Below, piece after piece: positions 42,577 to 51,300 of a stretch of DNA of 64,000 bases. This DNA is from an uncultured Candidatus Saccharibacteria bacterium (GTDB lineage: Bacteria > Patescibacteriota > Saccharimonadia > Saccharimonadales > Saccharimonadaceae). The notes under the pieces are model-generated. The model made no database searches. It was not told the DNA's origin and saw only the letters and a list, made by a program, of their open reading frames with translations. The first letter of the stretch is position 1. Each line of letters begins with the position of its first letter. The stretch spans positions 1-64,000 of the forward strand of contig CAMJLD010000001.1 in assembly GCA_946406645.1 (NCBI GenBank), written 5' to 3'. Made by a program: the position numbers and the translations under genes.

Positions 42577-43623
42577 ATGAATAACGAGCAAGAGAACTTA
42601 GGTATAAACACCAATGGAATCGAGCAGGCACCAGTAATGGAAGCCGCTCCGCAAGGCACAATCGTCACACCAGAAAAGAAATCAAATAAAGGTCTTATCG
42701 CGATCATTATTATTCTAGCCACATTAATCGTAGCGAGCGGCGTGGTAATATTTATCCTTCTTAATCCGTTCGGCGATAAGAAGACTAGCCAAGGCTCGGA
42801 CGACGACAAAAAGACCGCCATCAATACGGAAAATGCCTGCAAAGAACGCGTAAAAACCAGCGAACTAACAAAGGAGACTGCCTTCGCATTCAAGATTGCA
42901 GCCGAAAAGGACAAGAACTGTAACATTGATTATTTCCTAAAGGACCGCGACCTAAGACTAGCAGAAACCGACGCCAATAACTATACGCTTATTGATTCAT
43001 ATTCTAAGCAAACCGAAATCAATGAAATCGCAAATTATGGCGCAAACCCAGAAATCGGATTAAATATTAGCGGCTATCTAAATAACAACAATGACGATAT
43101 TAGAATTAGCTATACGACCGTTCTAAAAGACCACTACGCTATCGTGAAAGGCGATTTAAGAGGTCAGTTCGACGAAGACAAAAGCAAATTGCACAACGGC
43201 ATCACTTTCGACAAGAACTATATAGACCAGCACACAGTCGACAACGACGGGGTAATTAGTCCAAAAATTTATTTCAAGAATCTGGATAAAGAATGGGTCG
43301 AAAAAGGCATGCTATTATACCTCTCAACTACCGCGTATCTCAGCTCCGCATATGACTACGAACTCACTGAAAGCACTAAGGAATATACGTTCACGGTCAA
43401 CAGTATCGGAGCAGGCATTGATGCGACTAAAACAACCGAAAACGAAACACGTTTGCAATTAACTACATACAGCACGAGTTATACAATCGATAAAGCAACG
43501 GGAGAGCTAAAACAAACTAGGAATAGCAAGGGTAGCTTTATGACAATCAATAAGACTTGGGAGCTTACTAGCGAGGAAGAGACAGAGCTTAAAAAAGCCA
43601 ACAGTCTCTATGCGCAGCTATAA
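42577..43623 (+). CDS. Membrane-anchored protein of unknown function
   Basis: 348 aa. Cytoplasmic N-terminus, one span (about 39-62, GLIAIIIILATLIVASGVVIFILL), then an exported beta-rich domain. Not recognised. Start MNNEQENLG is 6 nt downstream of TATAAT with no Shine-Dalgarno, so probably leaderless. In overall plan it resembles the 37650 protein (poly-charged tail, single span, exported domain). Confidence 0.75.
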   Translation: MNNEQENLGINTNGIEQAPVMEAAPQGTIVTPEKKSNKGLIAIIIILATLIVASGVVIFILLNPFGDKKTSQGSDDDKKTAINTENACKERVKTSELTKETAFAFKIAAEKDKNCNIDYFLKDRDLRLAETDANNYTLIDSYSKQTEINEIANYGANPEIGLNISGYLNNNNDDIRISYTTVLKDHYAIVKGDLRGQFDEDKSKLHNGITFDKNYIDQHTVDNDGVISPKIYFKNLDKEWVEKGMLLYLSTTAYLSSAYDYELTESTKEYTFTVNSIGAGIDATKTTENETRLQLTTYSTSYTIDKATGELKQTRNSKGSFMTINKTWELTSEEETELKKANSLYAQL

Positions 43624-43635
43624 TATTTGGCTAGT

Positions 43636-43664
43636 TTGACCAAAAACCCAAATTCTCTTATAAT
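43636..43664 (+). promoter_or_regulatory. Distal trpS-region promoter
   Basis: TTGACC (43636-43641), 17-nt spacer, TATAAT (43659-43664). Confidence 0.75.
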
Positions 43665-43670
43665 ATTCTT

Positions 43671-43715
43671 ATGACAAATCTATCCGCATTTATACCGCAT
43701 TGGCCTCGAGCCTAA
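43671..43715 (+). CDS. Putative 14-codon leader peptide before trpS
   Basis: MTNLSAFIPHWPRA, ATG 6 nt after the distal TATAAT, so positioned as a leaderless ORF. It has one Trp codon and lies directly upstream of the tryptophanyl-tRNA synthetase gene. No classical attenuator hairpin with a T-run follows; a small GCGAC/GTCGC stem does (about 43732-43748). May be chance. Confidence 0.3.
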   Translation: MTNLSAFIPHWPRA

Positions 43716-43748
43716 CAGATACGTCCGCGACGTAATTGTCGCTCATGC

Positions 43749-43777
43749 TTGCAAATATTTACAAAATGTGATATAAT
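43749..43777 (+). promoter_or_regulatory. Proximal trpS promoter
   Basis: TTGCAA (43749-43754), 17-nt spacer, TATAAT (43772-43777). Confidence 0.75.
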
Positions 43778-43791
43778 ATAAGGATATACAA

Positions 43792-44817
43792 ATGAAAACC
43801 ATTCTTACTGGTATACGTGTGAATGAAGAGCCGACTATCGGCAACTTCATCGGCGCATACAAAACCATGATTAACTTAGCTAATGAACACGCTGGCGATG
43901 CGCAGATTAATATGTTCATCCCAGATCTTCATAGCTTCACCACGCCCATCGACCACGACAAGCTTTATGCTCAGGTCATCAAGGGCGTCAAATACTACAT
44001 CGCGGCCGGCCTCGACGTAAATAATCCAAATGTTCATATCTATCGCCAAAGCCACGTGCCTGCCCATAGCGAGTTGGCCATCATCCTCAATTGCTTCACG
44101 CCATTTGGCGAAGCGAGCCGCATGACCCAGTTTAAAGACAAGTCAAAAGAAAACCCGGACGCTATCACGGTCGGTCTCTTCGACTACCCGATTTTGATGG
44201 CCGCAGATATTCTGCTTTATGACGCAAATATCATCCCGCTCGGCGAAGACCAGTTCCAGCATCTAGAGCTCACCCGCAATATCGCGATTCGCATGAACAA
44301 CAAGTTCAACAGCGAATTATTTACGGTTCCTGCACCAGAAAAAGAACAGGTCGCTTTCATGCATCTCGAAAAAGGTCTCCGCATCCGCAGTCTCACCGAT
44401 CCATCCAAAAAGATGAGCAAGTCCAGCAAGGATGAGAAGTCTAAGATTAGCCTCAGCGACGACCCGGCCGCAGCCGCAAAGAAAATTATGTCCGCTACGA
44501 CCGATAGCCTCGGCAAAATCAACTTTGACATGGTCAACCAACCGGGCATCAGTAACCTCATGACTATCGAAGCAATGCTTTCCGGCCGCGATATCCACGA
44601 TGTCATTCAGCAATACGCTGGCCTCGAGCGCTACGGCGATCTTAAGCAAGAAGTCGCTCGCACCGTCTCGACCTTCCTCGAAGAATTCCAGCAGCGCGTC
44701 GCAGAGATTAGCGACGAAGACGTTGAACGCGTTCTAGAACAGGGTGAAGCCTACGCGAATAAAGTCGCAAACGCGAAGCTCGCAGAAGTTCAGCGCGCAG
44801 TAGGGTTAATCCGCTAA
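43792..44817 (+). CDS. trpS: Tryptophanyl-tRNA synthetase
   Basis: Class I synthetase charging tRNA-Trp, 341 aa. HIGH-equivalent TIGNFIGA (15-22), GEDQFQHLELTR (161-172) and KMSKS (207-211) are in order. SD AAGGA in a short leader. Its transcript would run into a hairpin that lies over the start of the next gene. Confidence 0.97.
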   Translation: MKTILTGIRVNEEPTIGNFIGAYKTMINLANEHAGDAQINMFIPDLHSFTTPIDHDKLYAQVIKGVKYYIAAGLDVNNPNVHIYRQSHVPAHSELAIILNCFTPFGEASRMTQFKDKSKENPDAITVGLFDYPILMAADILLYDANIIPLGEDQFQHLELTRNIAIRMNNKFNSELFTVPAPEKEQVAFMHLEKGLRIRSLTDPSKKMSKSSKDEKSKISLSDDPAAAAKKIMSATTDSLGKINFDMVNQPGISNLMTIEAMLSGRDIHDVIQQYAGLERYGDLKQEVARTVSTFLEEFQQRVAEISDEDVERVLEQGEAYANKVANAKLAEVQRAVGLIR

Positions 44818-44827
44818 TACACATGTT

Positions 44828-44876
44828 TAGGCTACTTATTAGCGGGGAGAAAAACCATGATAAGTAGCCTATTTTT
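44828..44876 (+). terminator. Terminator-like hairpin containing the next gene's start
   Basis: TAGGCTACTTAT (44828-44839) pairs perfectly with ATAAGTAGCCTA (44860-44871), followed by TTTTTG. The 20-nt loop holds the GGGGAG ribosome site and the ATG (44857); the 3' arm is codons 2-5 of the next gene. Confidence 0.75.
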
Positions 44877-45621
44877 GTGCTTCCTAATCTATAGTTTTAT
44901 CGGTTGGGTCTGGGAAGGCTTTTTCTCGCTAATAACGCGCCACAAAATCGTGAACCGCGGCTTCCTAAACGGCCCATACTGCCCGATTTATGGCACGGGA
45001 GCATTACTATTTGCCCTAATCAATCATTTCTTTGATGGAAATCTCATCATCCAATTCCTGCTCGGCGGACTTATCGCATGCATCCTAGAATATCTAACCT
45101 CCTGGATTATGGAACTGATTTTCCATGCGCGTTGGTGGGATTACAGTAGCAGAAAATTCAACATCAATGGCCGCGTCTGCTTAGCCGGTTTCATATTGTT
45201 CGGCCTTGGAGCCGTCGCAGTGCATTTCGCACACCCGCATTTTATGAGTTTCGTCGGCAGCTTCGAGCACAAAGACATAATCGCCATCGTGGCCGCAGTC
45301 ATTTTCTCGCTCGACGTCATCTCGACGAACCAGAGCTTTGCGAGATTCACGCGTATCCTCAAAGATTTCCAGAACACACTAGGCCAAGGCGCCGTAATTC
45401 AATATATCCAACACGGCAAGAACCAATTCTTCGCCGAGCTGAACAAACGCACGAGCCGTATCCTAACCTACCAGCAACGCCGTCTCATCCGCGCCTTCCC
45501 AAATTACAAATCTAGCTACAACAATGCTTACCACGAAGTTAGAAAGCTCTACGCCGACACGAAATTCAAACCAAAGAAAACCGCTCATGCTCGCAAAAAT
45601 GCCAAGAAAATTGTAAAATAA
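44857..45621 (+). CDS. CmpB-family (PF06541-like) membrane protein
   Basis: 254 aa with about five spans. FIYSFIGWVWEGFFSL and VNRGFLNGPYCPIYGTGALL are the family hallmarks of proteins called putative ABC transporter permeases; the biochemical role is not established. The C-terminal about 80 residues are soluble and basic. Start codon and ribosome site lie in the loop of a strong hairpin. Confidence 0.8.
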   Translation: MISSLFLCFLIYSFIGWVWEGFFSLITRHKIVNRGFLNGPYCPIYGTGALLFALINHFFDGNLIIQFLLGGLIACILEYLTSWIMELIFHARWWDYSSRKFNINGRVCLAGFILFGLGAVAVHFAHPHFMSFVGSFEHKDIIAIVAAVIFSLDVISTNQSFARFTRILKDFQNTLGQGAVIQYIQHGKNQFFAELNKRTSRILTYQQRRLIRAFPNYKSSYNNAYHEVRKLYADTKFKPKKTAHARKNAKKIVK

Positions 45622-45629
45622 CAGATAAT

Positions 45630-46505
45630 ATGGCAAAGAAATTCAGCAAACCCACAATGTCGCGCGTCATTAATGGCGACATCGAGAAAAAAGAAGAAAT
45701 CGTAGAGACGCCAAAGCGTCGCCTCGATATGGTTTTGCTGGAGCAATATCCTCACTATAGCCGCGCCACTATCCAGAAATTCATCAAAACTGGCGCCGTC
45801 ACCGTTTCTGGCCAAATTATCAAGAAAGCCAATACTTTACTTACACTCGAAGAAGAAGGGCAAATCAGCCTTACTGAGCCGAAGAATGAATCCGAACGCC
45901 CGCCAGTCGTGTATGAGGACAACAATCTCGTCGTATTCAATAAGCCGGCAGGTATGCTTTCGATTAAAAAGGGCGCATACCTCGCGGAAAGCTCCATTGA
46001 TGATTTCGGCGAGCCAGTCCATCGACTCGATCGTGACACGTCGGGCATTATTGCCGTCGCGAAGAACCCGGAGACGAAGTCGAAACTTCAGAAGCAGTTC
46101 GCCGATCGCAAAACGCATAAAACCTACTATGCCGTCGTCGTTGGCCACCCAAAGCAACCGCACGCAATTATTAGCGTTCCACTGACACGTAACCTCAAGA
46201 AGCCTACGACCTTTATCGCCGATCCAAACGGTCGCGAAGCTATCACCGAATATCAAGTCATTGCAGAGAATAGCCGCTTTAGTCTCGTCGAGCTCAAACC
46301 GCGTACCGGCCGCACCCACCAGCTTCGTATTCATATGGCCCACATCGGAACCCCGATTCTTGGCGACAAAGTCTATAACCCGAAATCGCCAAAAGCCGAC
46401 CGCATGTACCTCCATGCAGCAAGCCTAGAAATTACCATCCCAGACAGCAAACGCGTCACCTTCACGGCGCCGCTCCCGGAGGAATTCCGCGATGCAGTTA
46501 AATAA
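45630..46505 (+). CDS. RluA/RluD-type rRNA pseudouridine synthase
   Basis: 291 aa. An N-terminal S4-like domain (about 30-80, RRLDMVLLEQYPHYSRATIQKFIKTGAVTV), then the catalytic domain with HRLDRDTSG, Asp134 being the nucleophile, and RTGRTHQLRIHMAHIGTPILGD. Probably modifies 23S rRNA; the exact site cannot be read. No Shine-Dalgarno. Overlaps the next gene by 14 nt. Confidence 0.93.
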   Translation: MAKKFSKPTMSRVINGDIEKKEEIVETPKRRLDMVLLEQYPHYSRATIQKFIKTGAVTVSGQIIKKANTLLTLEEEGQISLTEPKNESERPPVVYEDNNLVVFNKPAGMLSIKKGAYLAESSIDDFGEPVHRLDRDTSGIIAVAKNPETKSKLQKQFADRKTHKTYYAVVVGHPKQPHAIISVPLTRNLKKPTTFIADPNGREAITEYQVIAENSRFSLVELKPRTGRTHQLRIHMAHIGTPILGDKVYNPKSPKADRMYLHAASLEITIPDSKRVTFTAPLPEEFRDAVK

Positions 46506-47166
46506 TCTTGAAGAAGTCACGACTCTCGCTGCCCAGAACAATTTCTCGATTTTTGAGTTGCCACTCGGAACCGATTTCGCCGCAATTTTGCCAGCCTCGG
46601 TCCACATTAAACCAGACGAAGAAAAAAATACTATTGATATCACCAAAATCCGCGAATTATCCAACATTTCGCAAGCGAAGCAGTCTCACGATTTCTATAT
46701 TGTTATCGAAAATGCCGAGACAATGAACGCCAATGCCGCCAATGCCTTCCTAAAGGCGCTCGAGGAGCCCAACGACAAGCTCCATTTCGTTTTCCTAAGC
46801 AACAATACTAGCCAGATTCTGCCGACCATCAAATCTCGCGCCAGCAATTACTGTCTAAAGAACGATTCGAAGATTTCTGACGCGCCAAACTATGACGCCG
46901 AAACAATCGCACTTGCGAAGCAATATCTCTCCGCAACCAAAGCAAATCTCCCAGAATTGGCCGACAAAATCGCTAAACTAAATAAAGAATCCAGTCGTCA
47001 AGGCGCACTCAAGATCCTCGAATGCGCCATCGAGCTCTCCTACAAAACTTACTTCCTTACCGGCAACGCTCAATTCCTCCAGAAGCTCGAAAAGCTGCTG
47101 ACAATCTCAGATAATATCGCCGCCAACGGCCACGTGAAGCTCCAGCTTGTCGCCGGTATGCTATAA
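46492..47166 (+). CDS. DNA polymerase III delta-prime-like subunit
   Basis: 224 aa. FYIVIENAETMNANAANAFLKALEEPNDKLHFVFLSNN and ILPTIKSRA match the clamp-loader ATPase fold after the Walker A region. The N-terminal lobe is shortened and has no P-loop, as in delta-prime, which is a non-ATPase wrench of the clamp loader. Likely functional counterpart of holB. Confidence 0.8.
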   Translation: MQLNNLEEVTTLAAQNNFSIFELPLGTDFAAILPASVHIKPDEEKNTIDITKIRELSNISQAKQSHDFYIVIENAETMNANAANAFLKALEEPNDKLHFVFLSNNTSQILPTIKSRASNYCLKNDSKISDAPNYDAETIALAKQYLSATKANLPELADKIAKLNKESSRQGALKILECAIELSYKTYFLTGNAQFLQKLEKLLTISDNIAANGHVKLQLVAGML

Positions 47167-47167
47167 T
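47162..47167 (+). promoter_or_regulatory. -10 box overlapping a stop codon
   Basis: TATAAT contains the TAA stop of the upstream gene and lies 7 nt before the next ATG. Confidence 0.6.
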
Positions 47168-47174
47168 AGTACTT

Positions 47175-48074
47175 ATGTTAGCCGCCGTGCTTCTACTATT
47201 ACTATGTCTATTTATCATCTTTTTCATTCCAAATTACCGCAAGGAATCTGAAGAGGAAGAAATCGATGAAATCCGCAAGAATCCACAGATTAAGAAGCTC
47301 TGGGGCCTCGCTCAAGGCGCTATGCGCGAGCAGAAGCCGATGAAGGCCGAAAAAGCTCTTCTCACGATTTTGCGTTTCGATGAAAAGAACGCCGCCGCCT
47401 ACAACCGCCTTGGCATTCTTTACGCAAAAGAGAAGAAGTACAAAGAAGCAGTGGAATGTTTTGAAATTGCTCAGTCGCTCGATAATAACGCTTCGAGCAT
47501 CCATAACGTCGGCCTCATCTACTTCGAGACGAAGAAATATGAACAGGCAGCCATGGCGTTCAGCAAGGCTATCGAGATGGAAGGCGACCAACCAGGCCGT
47601 TATATTGCCTATGCTAAGGCGCTTGAAAAGCTCGGCGAACGCAGCAAGGCCATCGAAGCTCTAGAAACCGCCTACAGCCTTAGCCCAACCGCAGTGGTCC
47701 TGCGCTATATCCTCGAAATTTACGAGAATGCCGGCGATCAAGATAACGCTGAGGCAACACGCGCCCGCATCGACGAGCTACAAGCCGCTCGCGCCGCTGC
47801 TGCCGAAAGGGAAAAGAACAAGAACCGCCAGAAGCGTCTCGAAGCCAAGCAGACCCGCATCGCAAACCGCGCCGCCGCCGCGGAGAAACGTCGCGAGCAA
47901 AGACTCGCCCGCCAAGCCACGCGCCCACAGAGACCAACACTTATCCGCAAGCCAGCAAATCTAATTCGCCCACGTCCAGTCGCCAAGCCAAATACTGTTA
48001 CGAAGACAAGCGATATTCGCCCAGTAAAGAAGCAGCTCGACATCAAGAAAAACATTTCTGTCAAAGATAACTAG
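47175..48074 (+). CDS. Membrane-anchored TPR protein
   Basis: 299 aa. One N-terminal span (1-20), then at least three to four tetratricopeptide repeats (about 45-195, for example AAAYNRLGILYAKEKKYKEAVECFEIAQSL), a basic coiled coil rich in Ala/Arg (about 200-250), and a Lys/Pro tail. A scaffold for protein complexes at the inner face of the membrane is likely. Leaderless start. Confidence 0.85.
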   Translation: MLAAVLLLLLCLFIIFFIPNYRKESEEEEIDEIRKNPQIKKLWGLAQGAMREQKPMKAEKALLTILRFDEKNAAAYNRLGILYAKEKKYKEAVECFEIAQSLDNNASSIHNVGLIYFETKKYEQAAMAFSKAIEMEGDQPGRYIAYAKALEKLGERSKAIEALETAYSLSPTAVVLRYILEIYENAGDQDNAEATRARIDELQAARAAAAEREKNKNRQKRLEAKQTRIANRAAAAEKRREQRLARQATRPQRPTLIRKPANLIRPRPVAKPNTVTKTSDIRPVKKQLDIKKNISVKDN

Positions 48075-48118
48075 TTTCATCTTCCAAAAACTACGAAAAA
48101 AGTATAGAATATACCTAT

Positions 48119-48194
48119 GCCGCAATAGCTCAGTTGGTAGAGCAGCCGCCTTGTAAGCGGCAGGTCATCAGTTCAAGTCTGATTTGCGGCTCCA
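48119..48194 (+). tRNA. tRNA-Thr (TGT), CCA encoded
   Basis: Acceptor GCCGCAA/TTGCGGC, D arm AGCTCAGTTGGTAGAGC, anticodon stem GCCGC/GCGGC with loop CTTGTAA, T loop GTTCAAGTC, then TCCA. Confidence 0.95.
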
Positions 48195-48210
48195 CGAGGA
48201 AAAACTAAAA

Positions 48211-48236
48211 ACGCAAATTTATTTGCGCTTTTTTGT
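48211..48236 (+). terminator. tRNA-Thr terminator
   Basis: CGCAAAT (48212-48218) pairs with ATTTGCG (48221-48227), then CTTTTTTG. Confidence 0.75.
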
Positions 48237-48241
48237 TTTTC

Positions 48242-48280
48242 AGAGTGGAGGAGTAAATATCGAAGATATTTACGGCTCCA
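48242..48280 (+). repeat. Hairpin with partial tRNA-Thr 3' end
   Basis: GGAGGA, a GTAAATATC-GAA-GATATTTAC hairpin (48253-48273), then CGGCTCCA, which repeats the last 8 bases of the tRNA-Thr gene. Layout matches the element after tRNA-Tyr. Confidence 0.45.
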
Positions 48281-48311
48281 TCGATGCGCCAACAAATTCC
48301 GCTTATATTTA

Positions 48312-48340
48312 TTGAAAAACCTAACGCGCTCATGTATAAT
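48312..48340 (+). promoter_or_regulatory. Promoter of the giant surface protein
   Basis: TTGAAA (48312-48317), 17-nt spacer, TATAAT (48335-48340). Confidence 0.75.
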
Positions 48341-48361
48341 TAATGCAAATTAGGAGGTGTT

Positions 48362-51300
48362 GTGACGACAGAGTATATAACCTTTGTCAGTGTTTCTACT
48401 GTTTTGGGTGCTCTACGCTGGATTGCGGCAATTTTGTTTGTGCTGTTCGTCATTTTCATGCTCATTCGCCAAGTTAAGACGAAGAAATCTTTTGCTTTTA
48501 TTGCCTCATTTATCTCCGCACTAGCAATCGTGCCGTTCCTCGTCCTAACACCGGTCACGCTCACAATTGAGCAGGGCACTACTCCAGAACCAACACCAGT
48601 AAATCCAATCCCAAACAAAGATCCAGAACCAGAACCGCAGCCAGAACCAGAGCCAATCATTCCAATCGAACCAGTCAAACCATCCGGCGATACTCCTAAC
48701 TACCAGCCTCCCGTGGCGCCAGAGCGGCCAGCAACGCCGACTGAGCCAGAAGAACCAGAAGAACCAGAAGTCACCGCCACCTACAAAGTCATTCACCGCC
48801 AGCAAAATCTTGATAATGACGAGTACTCTGCCATTGAATCGGAGACCAAGACTGGCATTGTAGGCAAAACCGTCACGCCAGAGACGAAGACATATACTGG
48901 CTTCGTAGCACCAGCCGCAAAGACCGTCACCCTTGCCGAAAGCGGCACCGAGGTCATCTATGATTACAAGCGCGCAATGATTGCTTTCTCAGTCGAAGAC
49001 GACGAATACGTTATTTCCTCGCTCCCAGAAGATAGCTATAAATATGGCACAGAGGTCACATTGACCGCGAAAGACCGCGACGGCTATACTTTTGATCACT
49101 GGAACGATGAGTCGTCATCGACCGAAAACCCGGCCACTATCGCAATCGAATCCGCAGCCCCAATCAAACCAATCTACACTCCAAATAACTACCGCATAGT
49201 CTTCTATAAGAACGACGACACAGCCACCGGCAGCATGGCTGCACAAACACTCACCTACGACGAGTCAACGCCGCTCAACGCAAATACATTTGCTCTAGCG
49301 GGCTATTCATTTGACCACTGGGGCGACAACGACGCTGACACTGGCGCAAGATACGCCAATCAGCAGTCCGTAAAGAATCTCGCAACCGAAGGCGACTTTG
49401 CGCTCTACGCCTTCTGGACAGCAAACAACGATACCCCATACACCGTCAACCATTACAAAATGAAAGTGGGCGGCACCGGCTATGAATTGGCTGAATCCGA
49501 GCCAAAGACTGGCACGACCGACACGATGGCAACCCCAGATCGCAAGTCATATGCTGGCTTCACTGCGCCCGCCGCCGAGAGCAAGAAAATCACCGGCGAC
49601 GGCGAAATGCATATCGACTACTATTATTCTCGCAATCAATATACAATTACCTTCACGGAAAACGCGGCAAATATCACTAGCGATACTTTCACGAGCGGCG
49701 AAAAATACTACTATGAACAAAGCGGCAACCTCACAGCGGGCAGCAAAACAGGCTACACATTCGAAAACTGGACCGACGGCGCCACCGACACTACTCGCAG
49801 CTTCACGATGGGCGCAGCAAACGCTGAAATCGGCGCAGAGTATCGCGCAAACACTTATACCGTTATCTTCCACGCGAACTACCAGGGTAACTCGGCAACC
49901 GCAACACAAAGCTTCACCTACGATCAGGCCCTAACAGCCCTTAGTGCGAACGGCTTCAACCGAGCTGGCTACGATTTCGCGCACTGGAATACTAAAGCAA
50001 ACGACTCCGGCAACAACTACGACAACCAAGCAGAGGTTCGGAATCTTACTACCGCAGACGGTGGCGAGTTCCATCTTTACGCCCAATGGACGCCAAGAGA
50101 CGACACTCATTACATAGTTCACCACCAATTAATGAACATAAACGGCCAAGGCTACGGCAGAGGCGTAGACGAAGATGGATATGGTACGAGCGATACCGAA
50201 GTGACACCAGCCGTAAAGACATTCAACGGTTTCACCGCACCGCAACCACAAACTATTACAATCGCAGCAGACGGCTCAACGGAAGTCTACTATAAATACG
50301 ACCGCCAGAAGAGAACGCTCACAATCGAAGACGCAGAATTTGTCGAAACAACGACGCCGTCCGACGAGTACTATTTCAATACCTATATCACACTAAAAGC
50401 AAAAGATAGGGGAGGCTATACCTTCGTAAGATGGAGTAATCGCGAAGATAACACTAACCAGACATACTCCTTCAATCTCTCGGACAATACAACTATCCGC
50501 CCAATCTATACCGCAAACACATATAATGTCGTATTCCATTCAAACGTCCCGGGAAACGATCAGACATCCACCCAATCATTCACCTATGATGACGCATACA
50601 AGGCACTCGCCGCCAACGAATTCACCTACACTGGCCATGAGTTCAACAAGTGGACCACGAATGCCGATGGCACGGGCGATACCTACGACGACGAAGAGAC
50701 CGTCCGCAACCTCACGACATCGGGCGATTTCCCGCTCTACGCAAAGTGGACCGAGAGCGCTCAGCCAGTCTATGTTTGCCGCAAGGCGACAACGCTACAC
50801 GAAGCTCCAAACGGATACTTTGGCCAACTCCCTGACGACAATAACCCGAAGCAACCTGGCGACGCATACGATTGCCAAGTGAGCGATACTGTTACCCAAA
50901 GGTTCTACTACATAGGCAAGAATGGCAATAACGCAGTACTTCTATCAAGCGAGGGCATTGATTACAGCAACAACTATTCATACGATAACGCATATAACCT
51001 TCTCTATACCAGTGCAACATGGAATAACGACAAGCTTGTCGAATTTGATGACGGCAAAGTCACCCGCTTCATTACATACCAAGAAGTATTAAACGCATGT
51101 CCTAATGCAAAGAACGATAATGCATTATTAGATTGTTCTTACTTCCTCGAGGGGACGGCATACGACCCAATCACAACCGGCAGATCGGCATATTGGATCA
51201 AGATCGAAGGAACACAGCTCTGGCGTATTCATAATAACGGCAAAAAGCTAGTCACGGCACAATCCTCGAACACTTCCGTTTCTCGCCCGGTCATTGAAGT

